Of a stretch of DNA of 64,000 bases, positions 1-10,133 are shown in pieces (position 1 is the first letter of the stretch; every line of letters starts with the position of its first letter). Origin of the DNA: Steinernema hermaphroditum (Eukaryota > Nematoda > Chromadorea > Rhabditida > Steinernematidae); assembly GCA_030435675.1 (NCBI GenBank), contig CM059621.1, forward strand, positions 8,618,001 to 8,682,000. The letters run 5' to 3'. The notes below the pieces were generated by a model. That model worked only from the letters and a program-made list of their open reading frames with translations, did not search any database and was not told where the DNA came from. Position numbers and translations under genes: made by a program.

Positions 1-97
1 CGCGCACGTGTTTGCGTTTAATAATTCGTGCGCCGCGCTGTTTGCTTTTCGTTTCGCGCGTTTGGAACTCTTTGGAATTGACGCTTTATTCACGCAC

Positions 98-1167
98 TCA
101 AATGATTCTGCTCCGACGTCGGAAAATGGAAACTTCGGGAGAGCTGCGGTGGCCATACGGGTAGTTAACGGGGTTACGGTAGCGGCGACTGCTCCTGACA
201 GGACACGGACAGTACGAGGCATCGGGGCCGGGTGGGCCGGGTGGTCCTTGAGGGCCTCGGAGGCCGTCGCTTCCCGGGGTTCCAGAGGTGCCCGGTAGAC
301 CGCCGACGCCTTGGGGGCCGGACTCTCCGGGTTCGGCGCGTCGCCCCTCTGACCCGGGGTTCCCAAGCAATCCGCGTGCCCCCGGTGGACCTTTGGTACC
401 GGGCGATGGCAGGTACCGTACACCGGGCTGGCCGGGGCTTCCTGGAAGACCGACGCCTCCAGGAGTACCTGGAAGAGAGAATCAGGCTCTGCGTGACTAC
501 TGTGTCTTACCTGGATGTCCCTGATCGCCAGAAGGGCCCGGAGCTCCGGGTCGTCCGCGGGCTCCGCCGCTTCCAGGGAGACCCGATTGACCGTCTTTGC
601 CGGGGAAGCCGACGGGTCCGTTAGGTCCTGGAGGCCCCGGCGGGCCGATGGGACATTGGATACACCCGTTGTTGCCGGAGTCGTAGACGAGGGAGACTCC
701 GGGAGCGCCTCTCTTGCCGTCTTCACCACTGGCACCCACCTCTCCGGGGGTGCCCGCCTGTCCCGAGGGTCCAGGAGGCCCCGGAGGACATCCTTGTGAT
801 TGCGGACCGCACTCTAAACGAGATCTTCTTGATCGGAGACCACGAGGAGAGGCGTTTACGGCACTGCGGAGCCCGAAAGGACCCAATGTATCGCTTCTCC
901 CTCCCGAAAATCGTCCCAAATTCGCGTTTCGGGACCACTCGCTGAACGAGCTGCATCGAGCCCCACGCGTCGTTGGCGATCTTCTGAAAGCGTGAGAGGT
1001 CCCTCCGAAGGTCGCTTCGGCGCACGAACCTTGAAATCGTCGACCTCGTCCATCATCTCCGCGTAGAAACCGTCGATGTCGCGCAGAAGAGAGAAGACCG
1101 CGAAGAGACTATAGAGGATTACGGTAGCCGAGGCCGTGGAGGCGGCAGCGACGACCTTCTTCGCCAT
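98..1167 (-). CDS. Cuticle collagen 1 (four exons)
   Basis: Secreted structural collagen of the cuticle, made by the epidermis. Exons on the minus strand are 1167-1030, 983-860, 813-511 and 468-98, giving 311 residues. The N-terminus holds a membrane-anchor/signal segment and the nematode cuticle collagen N-domain ([21 protein letters not shown], split by intron 1 after DDFK). A furin-type site REKR precedes the triple-helical part. Gly-X-Y blocks are interrupted by Cys clusters: CQCG...GC near residue 88, CIQC in mid-protein and YCPCP near the C-terminus, as in disulfide-linked cuticle collagens. Introns are 46, 46 and 42 bp with phases 0, 1 and 1. A TATAAG lies only 36 bp upstream of the ATG, so the 5' leader is very short. 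Its neighbour downstream of the promoter is a second collagen on the same strand, suggesting local duplication. The family is certain; the individual ortholog is not assigned. Confidence 0.95.
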
Positions 1168-1202
1168 GACTCTCCGCAGATGCCTTCGGGGGTGGCGGAG
1201 CG

Positions 1203-1208
1203 CTTATA
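1203..1208 (-). promoter_or_regulatory. TATA box of collagen 1
   Basis: TATAAG on the minus strand, about 36 bp before the collagen 1 start codon, with no other candidate nearby. Confidence 0.55.
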
Positions 1209-1342
1209 TCCCCGATCCGGGCCCTTGAGAAACGAGTTTCGGCCACTCGAAGTTGAACTCTTTGGGCGAAAGTGGCGCGTTTAGGCGAAGAGTCTTCGAG
1301 GGAGCTGCTCAGAGTTTATTGGAAACCATTTACAAGAAAAGT

Positions 1343-2314
1343 TCAGATACGAGCACTGCGGCGGCGGCCAGAGTTGTAGGCGCCAGGCGGACGAGATGGG
1401 TAGGAGCCTCCTCCTCCTCCGGAGCGAGGGGGGCACGGACAGTAGGCGGCGTCGTTGCCGGGGAGTCCGGGTCCGCCAGGGCCTCCGGGAATTCCGTCGC
1501 CGCCGGGGGCTCCGGGGTTTCCAGCGGGGCCCTGGGGGCCTGGAGCGCCCTGGAAGCCGGGTCCTCCGTTGTTTCCGCGCCCGCCGGGACCACCGGAGGG
1601 TCCCGGGGGTCCAGGAGGCCCCCGAGGACCGGGAGGAGATCGCCCGCGGTATCCGTCTTCGCCGGGCTGTCCAGGGGCACCAGGGAATCCGGGCGCTCCA
1701 GGAGCGCCGGCATCTCCTGGAGGTCCAGGAGGGCCAGAAGGTCCAGCGCCGCCACCAATGGAGCCCTGTCCGGGTGGTCCGTCGGGGCCAGGGGGTCCAG
1801 GGGGACCATCCATTCCAGGGGGACCGGGAGGACCGGCGCGACATTGGATGCATCCGTTTTTGCCGTGATCGACGACAAGGCTGACTCCGGGGGCGCCCGG
1901 AGATCCGTCTCGTCCAGGTTCTCCGAAGTGACCGGGCTCTCCACGTTGTCCAGGAGGTCCGGGGGGTCCAGCGGGGCATCCGTTGGGACGGGCGCCGCAG
2001 TTGCAGGAGCCAGCGTAGCGTTTGTTGCGGAAGATGCTTCCCATCTCCATCTTCTGCGAGGAGCCGCTAGGAACGACGCCCTCGAAAGCGACCATTCCGT
2101 GCCAGGCATCGTTGGCGATCGTCTGAAGCCAGAGGAGCTGAGCGAGGCGCCTCGGAGATTACGGTACCTTGAACTCGGCCATGTCGTCCATGACCTCGTC
2201 GTAGAGGGTGTTGATCTCTTGGAAGAGGACGCCCATGGCCACTAGGCAGGCGACGACGACGATGCCGCTGCCGGTGGAGGCGACGCCCACCAGAAGGTTC
2301 GTTCCACTCGTCAT
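1343..2314 (-). CDS. Cuticle collagen 2 (two exons)
   Basis: Secreted cuticle collagen, 308 residues, exons 2314-2168 and 2122-1343. I chose the ATG giving MTSGTNLL rather than the upstream in-frame ATG because it puts the hydrophobic segment ([14 protein letters not shown]) at the usual place; a TTTAAA element at 2370-2375 lies about 56 bp upstream. The cuticle collagen N-domain ([19 protein letters not shown]) is split by a phase-0 intron at the same place as in collagen 1. RNKR is the likely subtilisin-type cleavage site, followed by CNCG...GC, a long Gly-X-Y domain with CIQC, and a YCPCPP end. Unlike collagen 1 there is only one intron. The intron itself begins with the dispersed motif (GTACCGTAATC). 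The two collagens share architecture and cysteine pattern and lie head to tail 175 bp apart. Confidence 0.95.
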
Positions 2315-2369
2315 CCGGAGCTTCTTCGCAGTTCCAGGCGAAGACTGACCCCCGTTCGCGGCGCACCGC

Positions 2370-2375
2370 TTTAAA
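2370..2375 (-). promoter_or_regulatory. TATA-like element of collagen 2
   Basis: TTTAAA inside the palindromic CGCTTTAAAGCG, about 56 bp upstream of the chosen collagen 2 ATG. Confidence 0.4.
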
Positions 2376-3346
2376 GCGGGCTCAGCCGGCCCCAAACGGG
2401 TTCCAAACGACTCTTTTTCTCTCTCCTCTCAGGGTTCGGCATGCCGAAGACGCCGTTTCGCCTCAAAACAAGTTCCATCGAACGGTTTGATCCCAAGGTC
2501 GCCGGCCTCTCCTCCCTAATTTTTCCGATTAATGGCTGTGGACGCAAACAAGGAGCTTCCAACCTGCAATCAGAAGAAACGACGAATCAACCGAAGAGGG
2601 GTACTTGAGCGCCGTTTCGGCGGTCGACGAACTCGAGGTTCTGCCAATGAGCCTTTATGTCAAAGAACTGAGCACGGTCACGCAGCACAGCGCCACAAAT
2701 CCGAGAAATCGGATGAAATTCAAACTTTGAGTTCAAAGTTTTTGCAACTGGTGCGTCGGGATCAAGGCCAGACCACTTCGAACAAATAGGTTTGCTGGAA
2801 ACTGTTTCTTTATCAAGATCGGGTGGTACTGTATGGTCCAGCTAAGTGGAACGATTTGCCCCTCAACTACAAAGTGGCTCGGAGTTTGTGACCGAGGCAT
2901 GTCGTTCTTTGCCGTTCAGTCGCCGAAATTGTAGCGTTGTATTTTGCGTTTTTAGTTCGGTCACGAACTAATTACAAATACAATCCGAAGCGCTTAGACG
3001 TGCGAAGTACAAGAACGACTTCGATACACTAGAAGCTGACGTTTGTTTATTTATTTTTCCGCTTTCAGTCTCGATATTCAGACGATCTTACAGTAAACGT
3101 GCCTGAATCGGAACTTCTATGGTCCAGCGTTCGTTTCCGAGTGTCGCACCCTCAAATGTCGCCAAAGATCACCTTCTAGTGCGCTTCAGAAGAAGTGGCT
3201 GCCTCCCCTGGGGCCACTGTGACTCAGAGGAAAACAGGTGCCGTGCGCGGATTAACGCCGAATTTATTCGTTCATTTGTACAACTACGAAAGTCAATACA
3301 CACACTGACAATGGATCTTGGGATTACGGTAGCGGCGACCGGGCGC
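2376..3346. other. Intergenic, collagen 2 upstream and flp-19 downstream
   Basis: About 1 kb with no supportable gene. It must contain the collagen 2 promoter and the flp-19 3' end. The dispersed motif TTACGGTA is present at 3324-3331, just past the flp-19 stop codon. Confidence 0.6.
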
Positions 3347-3690
3347 TTAGCCGAATCTGACCTGGCTGGCCCAGGAGGCGCGCTTTCCATAGCGGATCTG
3401 CGACGCCCATTTGCTGCGTTTCGGTCGGAAGGCGTCGTCGTCCTCGACCTGAACGGGAGGGTCAGGGCACCCCTGGACAGCCTACCGTATTCAAGACGAG
3501 TTGCTGGGGCGCCTGCCAGAAACCGTAGGGGAGTGGGACGACTTCGACGGGCACGGCGGAGTCCTCGGAATCGGAAGCGACGAAATTGGAGTGTCCTGAG
3601 AGGATTGTAGGGCAATCGGAGGGGACGCTTACCGTAGGCGATGGCGAGGACGACCAGGAGGCAGGCGATGGTCAACTGGGCGCTGAGCAT
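3347..3690 (-). CDS. flp-19: FMRFamide-like neuropeptide precursor, flp-19 type
   Basis: Neuropeptide precursor of 89 residues, exons 3690-3633, 3595-3486 and 3448-3347, introns of 37 bp each. The N-terminus (MLSAQLTIACLLVVLAIAYG) is a signal peptide. The last exon encodes two peptides bounded by dibasic sites: PKR-SKWASQIRYG-KR and ASWASQVRFG at the very C-terminus; the trailing Gly is the amide donor. From memory, C. elegans FLP-19 peptides are WANQVRF-amide and ASWASSVRF-amide, and the second matches almost exactly. The first copy here ends in RY rather than RF. A second in-frame ATG seven codons upstream would only lengthen the signal peptide. The product would be processed in dense-core vesicles and act on G-protein-coupled receptors. 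Confidence 0.92.
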
Positions 3691-4457
3691 TGCGAAGTGG
3701 CTCGGAGTCACTGGAATCGAACGTTTTGGGCGTTAGTCTCCGCGCAGCGCGGCCCCGCCTCCAGGATCGAGGGAAGAGGGTAAAACAGTAATTAGGAGTG
3801 CGGATGGTTAATTGTCGACCGAAACCTGAGAATCCGCTGCACTTCGCGAAATCTGAGAAGCGCCGGGGCGATAGTCACAATTAGGAGTGTGCTCTAAGAG
3901 TTCACTGGGTCAGCACGTCGCGGTTAGGGCCTAACGAACGTCATCCACATTCCGGCGAAATGCCAAAAACGGTCGAAAACAGCGATTAGACAAATTCCAA
4001 GGCAGAAGTCTCCGACGTCCCCTGGCGATAGCGAAAACAAAGAGAGCCGATAGCTGGGGGAAGATCAGGGGACGCCTCTGAGGTCCCGGATGAGTAGTTC
4101 CGTGATGCGCCACTTTGAAGGGTCGAAACACCTCTGAACCTTCTTCGACGGCCGCCTCTGGAGGAATCGGCGGCGCGGCGGAGGGAGGGGGCGGGAGGTG
4201 TGCGCCTCGCGGCCTCCACGTGCCTCACGCGATTCTCACGGCGGTGGTGAGCTGTGTGGCCAGTGGACTCGTGGGAATCGGCCAGGCGCTCAATGAACTT
4301 CTGGGCCCGACCCGGGAGTCGGAGGCGACCGAGGTTCCGAAGACGCCGTCTCCCACGCACTCCGAATCTTTTGTGACGTCGCCGCGACTCCAAAAGACCG
4401 ATGATTCGCTAATTAATTGTTTTCGCAAATCCACACGAATTGCGTGACTCTCCGAGC
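3691..4457. other. Intergenic, flp-19 upstream region
   Basis: Presumed flp-19 promoter side. Several overlapping open frames exist on both strands around 4.0-4.45 kb but none has a signal, splice pattern or composition that supports coding. I see no named element. Confidence 0.5.
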
Positions 4458-4556
4458 GTCTCTAGGAGACATCCAAGGGCGCCTCTAGAAGGCGTCGAGG
4501 GGCGCCTCTGGAAGGCATCCGAGGGCGCCTCTAGAAGACGTCGAGGGATGCCTCTG
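4458..4556. repeat. Minisatellite, about 23 bp unit
   Basis: Three to four head-to-tail copies of a roughly 23-bp unit beginning GGCGCCTCTAGAAGGCGTCG, with single-base differences (TCTGGAAGGC, TCTAGAAGAC). The first and last copies are more degenerate. Confidence 0.8.
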
Positions 4557-4732
4557 CAGATTTCTGTCCAAAAGATCAGAGAAGAATTCCCTAATTGAGA
4601 GGCAGACAAATTGAGTTCTCTAAATAGAGTCGATGACACAATGATCGCCCCCGTTCCAATCCGCCGTGGCTGGCGTGGAACGTAAGCCGAATTATGTCTC
4701 GCCAAGAAGACCGTCAGCACTGCCCAACCACC

Positions 4733-4875
4733 CGCGCCGCCCACTCAGGCCGGAGAATCGCCCCAACTCCGAAGTCTGCTCCGTCAACCGCACCGAAGAC
4801 GGGGCCGGTCATGCTCCACCACCGCGCATCTTCTGGATACAGCCTCTTTGTCGCTTCGAAGCACGCGCACACTGA
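4733..4875. repeat. Fragment related to the interior of the mariner-like element
   Basis: Shares blocks such as ACCCGCGCCGCC, CAACTCCGAAGTC and GCTCCACC, in the same order, with 37.85-38.0 kb inside the mariner-like element. No terminal inverted repeat is visible here, so this is an old fragment. Open frames through it are not credible genes. Confidence 0.55.
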
Positions 4876-5525
4876 TGAGATAGCTGCCTTCAACTCCGAC
4901 GTCGCGCTCTGTGCCGAAGAAAGAAGAGAAGCAGCTTCCAGGGATATAAATAATACAGAGGAGTTCTCATCGTCCTATCTCGATTCTCTCAGGTCAGAAG
5001 CAACTCAGCGGAGCATGAATAAGTGTCTCTCTCAGGAACTCAGAACTTGAAGACCGACCGTAATTAGCCAGGGCCGTCCTGTCCCGGCTAATTACTCCAA
5101 CTATTTTATATGTGTGCAAGCAAGAAGTCAATCAGATGACATCAGAAGCTGTCAGGGCTATGCTCCCCTAATAGGCCTTCGGGCAATTAGCCTGGAACTG
5201 AAGCGGAGACCTTTGAGAATTTGATTTTTCCACGAAACAATGAAGACTGCATGAAAAACAAGCATCGTGCATATCGAAGACGCCCCCGTTGTTTTCTGGA
5301 GGAGCTCGGAGGCGCCGAAGATGTGCTCCTCTCAAAGCTTAGGGGTCGCCAATTCGACAGAATACTCTAACGGTCCTATGCTGCTGTACCGTAACCCAAA
5401 GAGAATACGTTCTATATATGTCACGGCGTGTCAGCGCCATTGAAGCCGAGACAGAAAAGCGTCCGCGCTATCGTGGCAGGACCACAAAAAATGTTCTCAG
5501 TTTCTTGCTTTTTGAGCACCAAAAT

Positions 5526-6235
5526 GCAGATTTCTCCGCACAGAAGTCGAATTTCTAAAATTCAACAGGTGAATCGATAGCAAATCCTCTGCTGAACATT
5601 TTGCGACCCGACTCGCTGAGATCCATCGCAAATTGAGAGAGGAGATACATTTCTACGGAGTGCCATTTTGGCCCTTCCCGGATAACAAACGTACTTTTCT
5701 CCGCACAGAAGTCGAATTTCCAAAATTCAACAGGTGAACCGATAACAAATCCTCTGCTGAGCATTTTGCGACCCGACTCACTGAGATCCATCGCGAATTG
5801 AGAGAGGAGATGCATTTCTACGGAGTGCCATTTTGGCGATAGGCGTTTTAGGTGTTTATCGTCATAAATCGTACATTTCTCCGCGAAGAAGGCATCAAAT
5901 CAGGATACCTTTGGCGGAAATCGTGCACTAGAGTGTGCCGAGCATTTTGCGCATAGAAAGGACGAAATATGTGTAGCTGGCCAAAAGTTACAAGGCTTCT
6001 TCAAACTGTCTAATCGGAAACAACGTGCGACTTTTACTTCGTCGCGGGAGCCAAAAATGTCAGCCAAAAATGTCAGCTCTTAATGTCAGTACCCATTTCT
6101 CCGCGAAGAAGTTGAATTTGCAAAATTCAAAACAGGTGTATCGATAGGAAATTCACTGCTGAGCATTTCGCGACCCATCTGGAGCAGATTGGGTGCGAGC
6201 TGAGAAAGTTTATCCATTTCTACGGTGTGGCTTTC
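5526..6235. repeat. Degenerate tandem repeat, about 171 bp period
   Basis: Two well-preserved copies (start near 5526 and near 5697) and two weaker ones (near 5871 and near 6092). Diagnostic blocks in order: TTTCTCCGC.CAGAAG, AAATTCAACAGGTGAA, GAGCATTTTGCGACCC and ATTTCTACGGAGTGCCATTT. Open frames crossing it merely reflect the repeat. Unit length and poor coding quality suggest satellite-like DNA or an eroded element. Confidence 0.85.
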
Positions 6236-7109
6236 GCCACGGACGCGAAAATGTCTGCTCTGACACGCCGTGATGTATATGGAGGGAACGAACAGATCGG
6301 AAGTAAACCGAATCGCTACCGTAATCGAAGTAATCCGATCTGGGCGACACACCCGGCGGCGCCAAACAATCATAATGCGCAGTCTTATCAGCGGTGCCAC
6401 TCCTTCCTCGGCTAATAAGCAACAAAACAAACAAGGGGCGCACCCTCGGGACCGAGGGAGGGGCGTCGCGAGGCCCATGACGACGTCGTTACGGGGGTGA
6501 TTAGCTGCGGGAGATGAGAATCCGAGGAAATCTGATGGATTTCTCGATTCCTTTTATGGCCTTTGGGTTTCGATGGCGTCCTTGGAAAGGCCAAGGAGGA
6601 TTGCTCGTTAAGGGCAACGCCCGAAACCAGAGGAAGGATCGGATTTCTGTTCGAGAATCCGCCCGTTACTGCACGTGTTAACTCTCTCTTTGATCTTTGA
6701 AGGAAGTGGACTAATGAAGGCACTTTGCTGAAAGTGGATTTTGCAGCCATTTCCGCACGATGACGCACACTGACGCCGAGAGGCTACAAGTCGTTGCAGA
6801 TTGTGGGGAAGGATGGGTGACTAAGTGCCTAAGTTCTTTATGACTTGTACGGTGGCAAGAGGAAGTGAGCTGTTTTTGCACGTACCATCCAACAACAACA
6901 ATCAATAATGCACTGAGCCATTTGCAAGGAGGATAACACTTGTTAGTGGAGAGAATTAATAGCTTGGAACAACGAATTGCGATCGTACCTGTAGAATTCG
7001 AAGAATTCCTAAAGTGTCTACAGCACCATGAAGTAAACCATTTACGTACATCGAGACGTGGCACAAATTTTAGGAGGAAATCGTGTGACATCATGGGGAG
7101 CAAACGGCT
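6236..7109. other. Intergenic, downstream of kinase copy 1
   Basis: No gene or recognisable element beyond one occurrence of the dispersed motif at 6317-6324. Short open frames on both strands here lack splice or composition support. Confidence 0.5.
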
Positions 7110-9026
7110 TTATCGGCGGAAACAATCGCCGTTTGACATCGGAGGGATGGGGATCGGACACGATTCCAGCTTCAGGTGCTTAGGAATCTTATTGAAGAAT
7201 GGATGGTGCATAGCTTCGGCGAGGGTGATGCGATCGTTGGGGTCGAAGGTTAGCATGTCTTGAATCAGGTTGAACAACTCCGCTTCATCCTTGTCACCGT
7301 GGTGCACGTACCTCTGAAAGTGAACAGTGACTACACAGCGACAATTAAGATCTTCTTACCGGAAGGGCTTTACACTGTTCGCGAACGTACTGGCCAGCGG
7401 TGGTACGATCATTCCAATCCAGGCGCCCGTGAATATAATACTTTGTTCTACAATCAAATCAAAGGAGTGTTCAATGTCGCGCATCAACAACATACCGAGA
7501 TTTGGATACCATACGAGTAGGTATCAGTCCTAAAATTCGCTCCATCATGGCCAAATGTTCGCGGTTGTCGTGCGTTTGGAAGAGCGTTTTACCCGTGTGC
7601 AGCTCAAACATTATGCAGCCGATCGACCAAACGTCACACGGCTGAGACCATCCCAATTCTAAACAGTCACCATATACTGACTGCAGTCAGAGGCGCACGT
7701 GTACCTAAGATGACTTCTGGCGCCCGGTAGTGGCGAGTGGAGACGATGGTAGAGTGGTGCTCGTGGTCAAAAGTGGCGGAGCCGAGATCAATTAAACGCA
7801 CAGTGGAATCCTTCACGACTTTTCGCGTTTTCCGTTTGCTGCCGCTCACGTCTTCCACTCGATAATCACTGTTAACAAAGAGAATGTTTTCTGGTTTCAA
7901 ATCGGTGTGAGTCAGCTTGTTGTCGTGCAAAAACATCACAGAGTAACACAGCTGGTAGGCAATGTGCCTAGTATGCTCAATTGGATACGGGAGATAATTA
8001 TTATTTTTCTAAACACGACGAGGTCTTTAAACTGTTACACGACGCCTGACACTTACCATGAAGTCGAAGACGCTGAGCCCTAGTAGATCGAACAGCAAGC
8101 AGACGTGGCCGAAGAAATCGAAGTGTTCTACGAGTTCGATCACAAGACTGAAATCAGCGTTAGAAGATGGTCTACGCGAGGAGTACTCACTATTTCCCTT
8201 TGCGGTCCTTTTCTCTCAGCTTGTTCAGCACGTTGATTTCCAGGCGAGCGGCTTCTCGGTACTTGGTGACATTCTTGATCACCTTCAGGGCCCTCCGCTT
8301 GGTGCCGTTTCTGGAGTCATACACTTCTAGCACTCGACCAAACGTGCCTTCACCGAGACCTTTCAACAGTTGAACTAAATGAATAGTATGAATATAAGAC
8401 GAACACTTAGCGAAAATACATCGATCTTTGATGATGTCGCCCTCCTTAAAAACTAAATGTCCGTCGACATCGTTGTCGGGCGCTGACACGATGCGACGGT
8501 AGTTGGAGAGGGGGAAAATTCGGTGGTCAAACAATGAAACGGCGTCACCCGCGCGGTGGTTTGCATCTTTTCCCCTCCCCGCAGAAGTTGACGAAGAACC
8601 AGATACTCCGCGATGGCGCGTTGAGGAGGTTTTGGGGTGAGCACGGTGATTCTGTGACTCCTTTTCCTTGTTTGAAGTCGGCTGAAGGAATCCCATACTT
8701 CCAGGGATCAAAATGAAGTAAAGGCAAACCTCATCCACGCGTCGTCTTTTGGCCGGAGGTTGCTTCTCCTTGTCATTTCGGTCTCGCTCTCTTTTGGTGG
8801 CCGTACTAGTGGTACTGGACTTTTTCGAGTCCGTGTTCATCTTGGCCTCATTCCGGCGACGAAGTCTTTCTTCGCGTTCGTTATCATTCCGCTTCTTGGC
8901 TTCCTGCTCACGATCCCGCTCACGATCTCGCTCTTTCTCATAATCCTTGTGCCTGTGGCGGTCCGAACGCCTACGATCCTCGCTTTTTCCTCCACTTCGC
9001 GAGTCCTTCTGCTTACGCGAAGTCAT
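7110..9026 (-). CDS. LAMMER/CLK-family protein kinase, copy 1
   Basis: Dual-specificity CLK kinase of 530 residues that would phosphorylate SR splicing factors and related targets. Exons: 9026-8730, 8681-8420, 8374-8191, 8147-8057, 8008-7705, 7658-7496, 7447-7360 and 7313-7110, phases all consistent. The N-terminal 150 residues are charged and RE/RD/K-rich ([12 protein letters not shown]), typical of CLKs. Catalytic motifs: Gly loop [16 protein letters not shown] with the ATP-binding Lys, [15 protein letters not shown] in place of DFG, APEVIL, and the signature [18 protein letters not shown] and the C-terminal FDLI-like helix ([11 protein letters not shown]) complete the fold. It is a tandem paralog of the kinase at 10.1-13.5 kb, with stretches of near identity including introns. 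No catalytic residue is missing, so it should be active. Confidence 0.95.
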
Positions 9027-10133
9027 CCAAGCGCCCTTCGTGACACGAACTTCTGCAATGCACAATCGTCGTGATCGAAAAGCACGGGCAAGAACACGGT
9101 CCGGATTACAGTCCACGCAGAGTTTGGATTAAAGCGGCAGAGCACGAATGGCTTAAGCGCTACCAAAGCGCGAAACGAGAAATATACGTCAGGAACGGGG
9201 CTGAGAGCCACTACTGTAGGCAAAAAGACGTACTTCCCAGTGGTCTTCCAGATGGCCACGTCGTGGATTTTAAGATTTCACGAAAATCCCGTAAATTTAC
9301 ATTTTCAAAGCCGGAGAAGCACCGGTGCCCTTCTCCGCGCACAGGCACTTCGTGCGAAGACCACTGCGCCGCCTTGAATTAACCGCGCTTTCCGACCGGT
9401 GGCGCTAAATCGATCACGAACAGGTCGCGCTAGTTGGATCACACGATGAAGGTGATCTCGAGAAAAGAGGCGATCCCATGAGGTCGCGTCCGCGTCATAA
9501 CCATCTGTACACGTGAGAGAAAAGTTGGCATTACCGTATGGCCGAAAGCGTCGACCGACACGGCCAACTAAATAAATGCCTAAGGATAAAATAGCGATGC
9601 GAAGGACGAACTCAAAAAATCGCTCTGTTCTACCTAAAAGCGTTCTCTCGCGACTCCTCCATAGGAAGATCGTAGAAAGAAGCGATCGCGTCCTTAGACT
9701 CTTCGGCGCTCTGAGGAAAGAGCCATGTCTGGCAAGTACATTTGCCCTTTTGTCTGTGTATAGTTTTGTCGTGCAAGGGACGCCTAGTAGTTGGGTCCCT
9801 TTCGTCTTGTCTGCATTTCGAGACAGTCTGAAAAGTGCACACTGTTTTCCATGGGAGTCTGAGGTAGAGCGGTCGCAGTCATTTTATTCTGGCGCACCTT
9901 GTACAGTATCCCATCCCTTGACCCCGGGTTGAGGAGATGTGTAATAATTACTCTTTATTCGCACCTATAAGTCATCACTTCTGTGAACAACAAAACAACG
10001 ACTCTTAGCGAGTTCTTTGAGCACATTTCGGAGAAAAATAAATGAGAGGAAGACACTTTACATACAGGCTCGTTACAATACTCTTTAACGTTCTCTGCGG
10101 GGCGTCGATGGCGCCAAAGTGAAATCGGGGGAC
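9027..10133. other. Spacer between the two kinase genes
   Basis: About 1.1 kb containing the copy 1 promoter and copy 2 3' end. Open frames in it (for example near 9576-9932) show no support as genes. Confidence 0.5.

Noticed and set aside
1253..2245. 330-residue open frame on the plus strand opposite collagen 2
   Set aside because: It is the antisense of GC-rich Gly-X-Y codons; Ser/Gly/Ala/Arg-rich with no features of its own. The same applies to the long frames at 232-919 and 1281-2109 in other frames.
3690..3735. tRNA-like B-box (GTTCGATTCC) just upstream of flp-19
   Set aside because: No A-box, cloverleaf or acceptor-stem complementarity around it.
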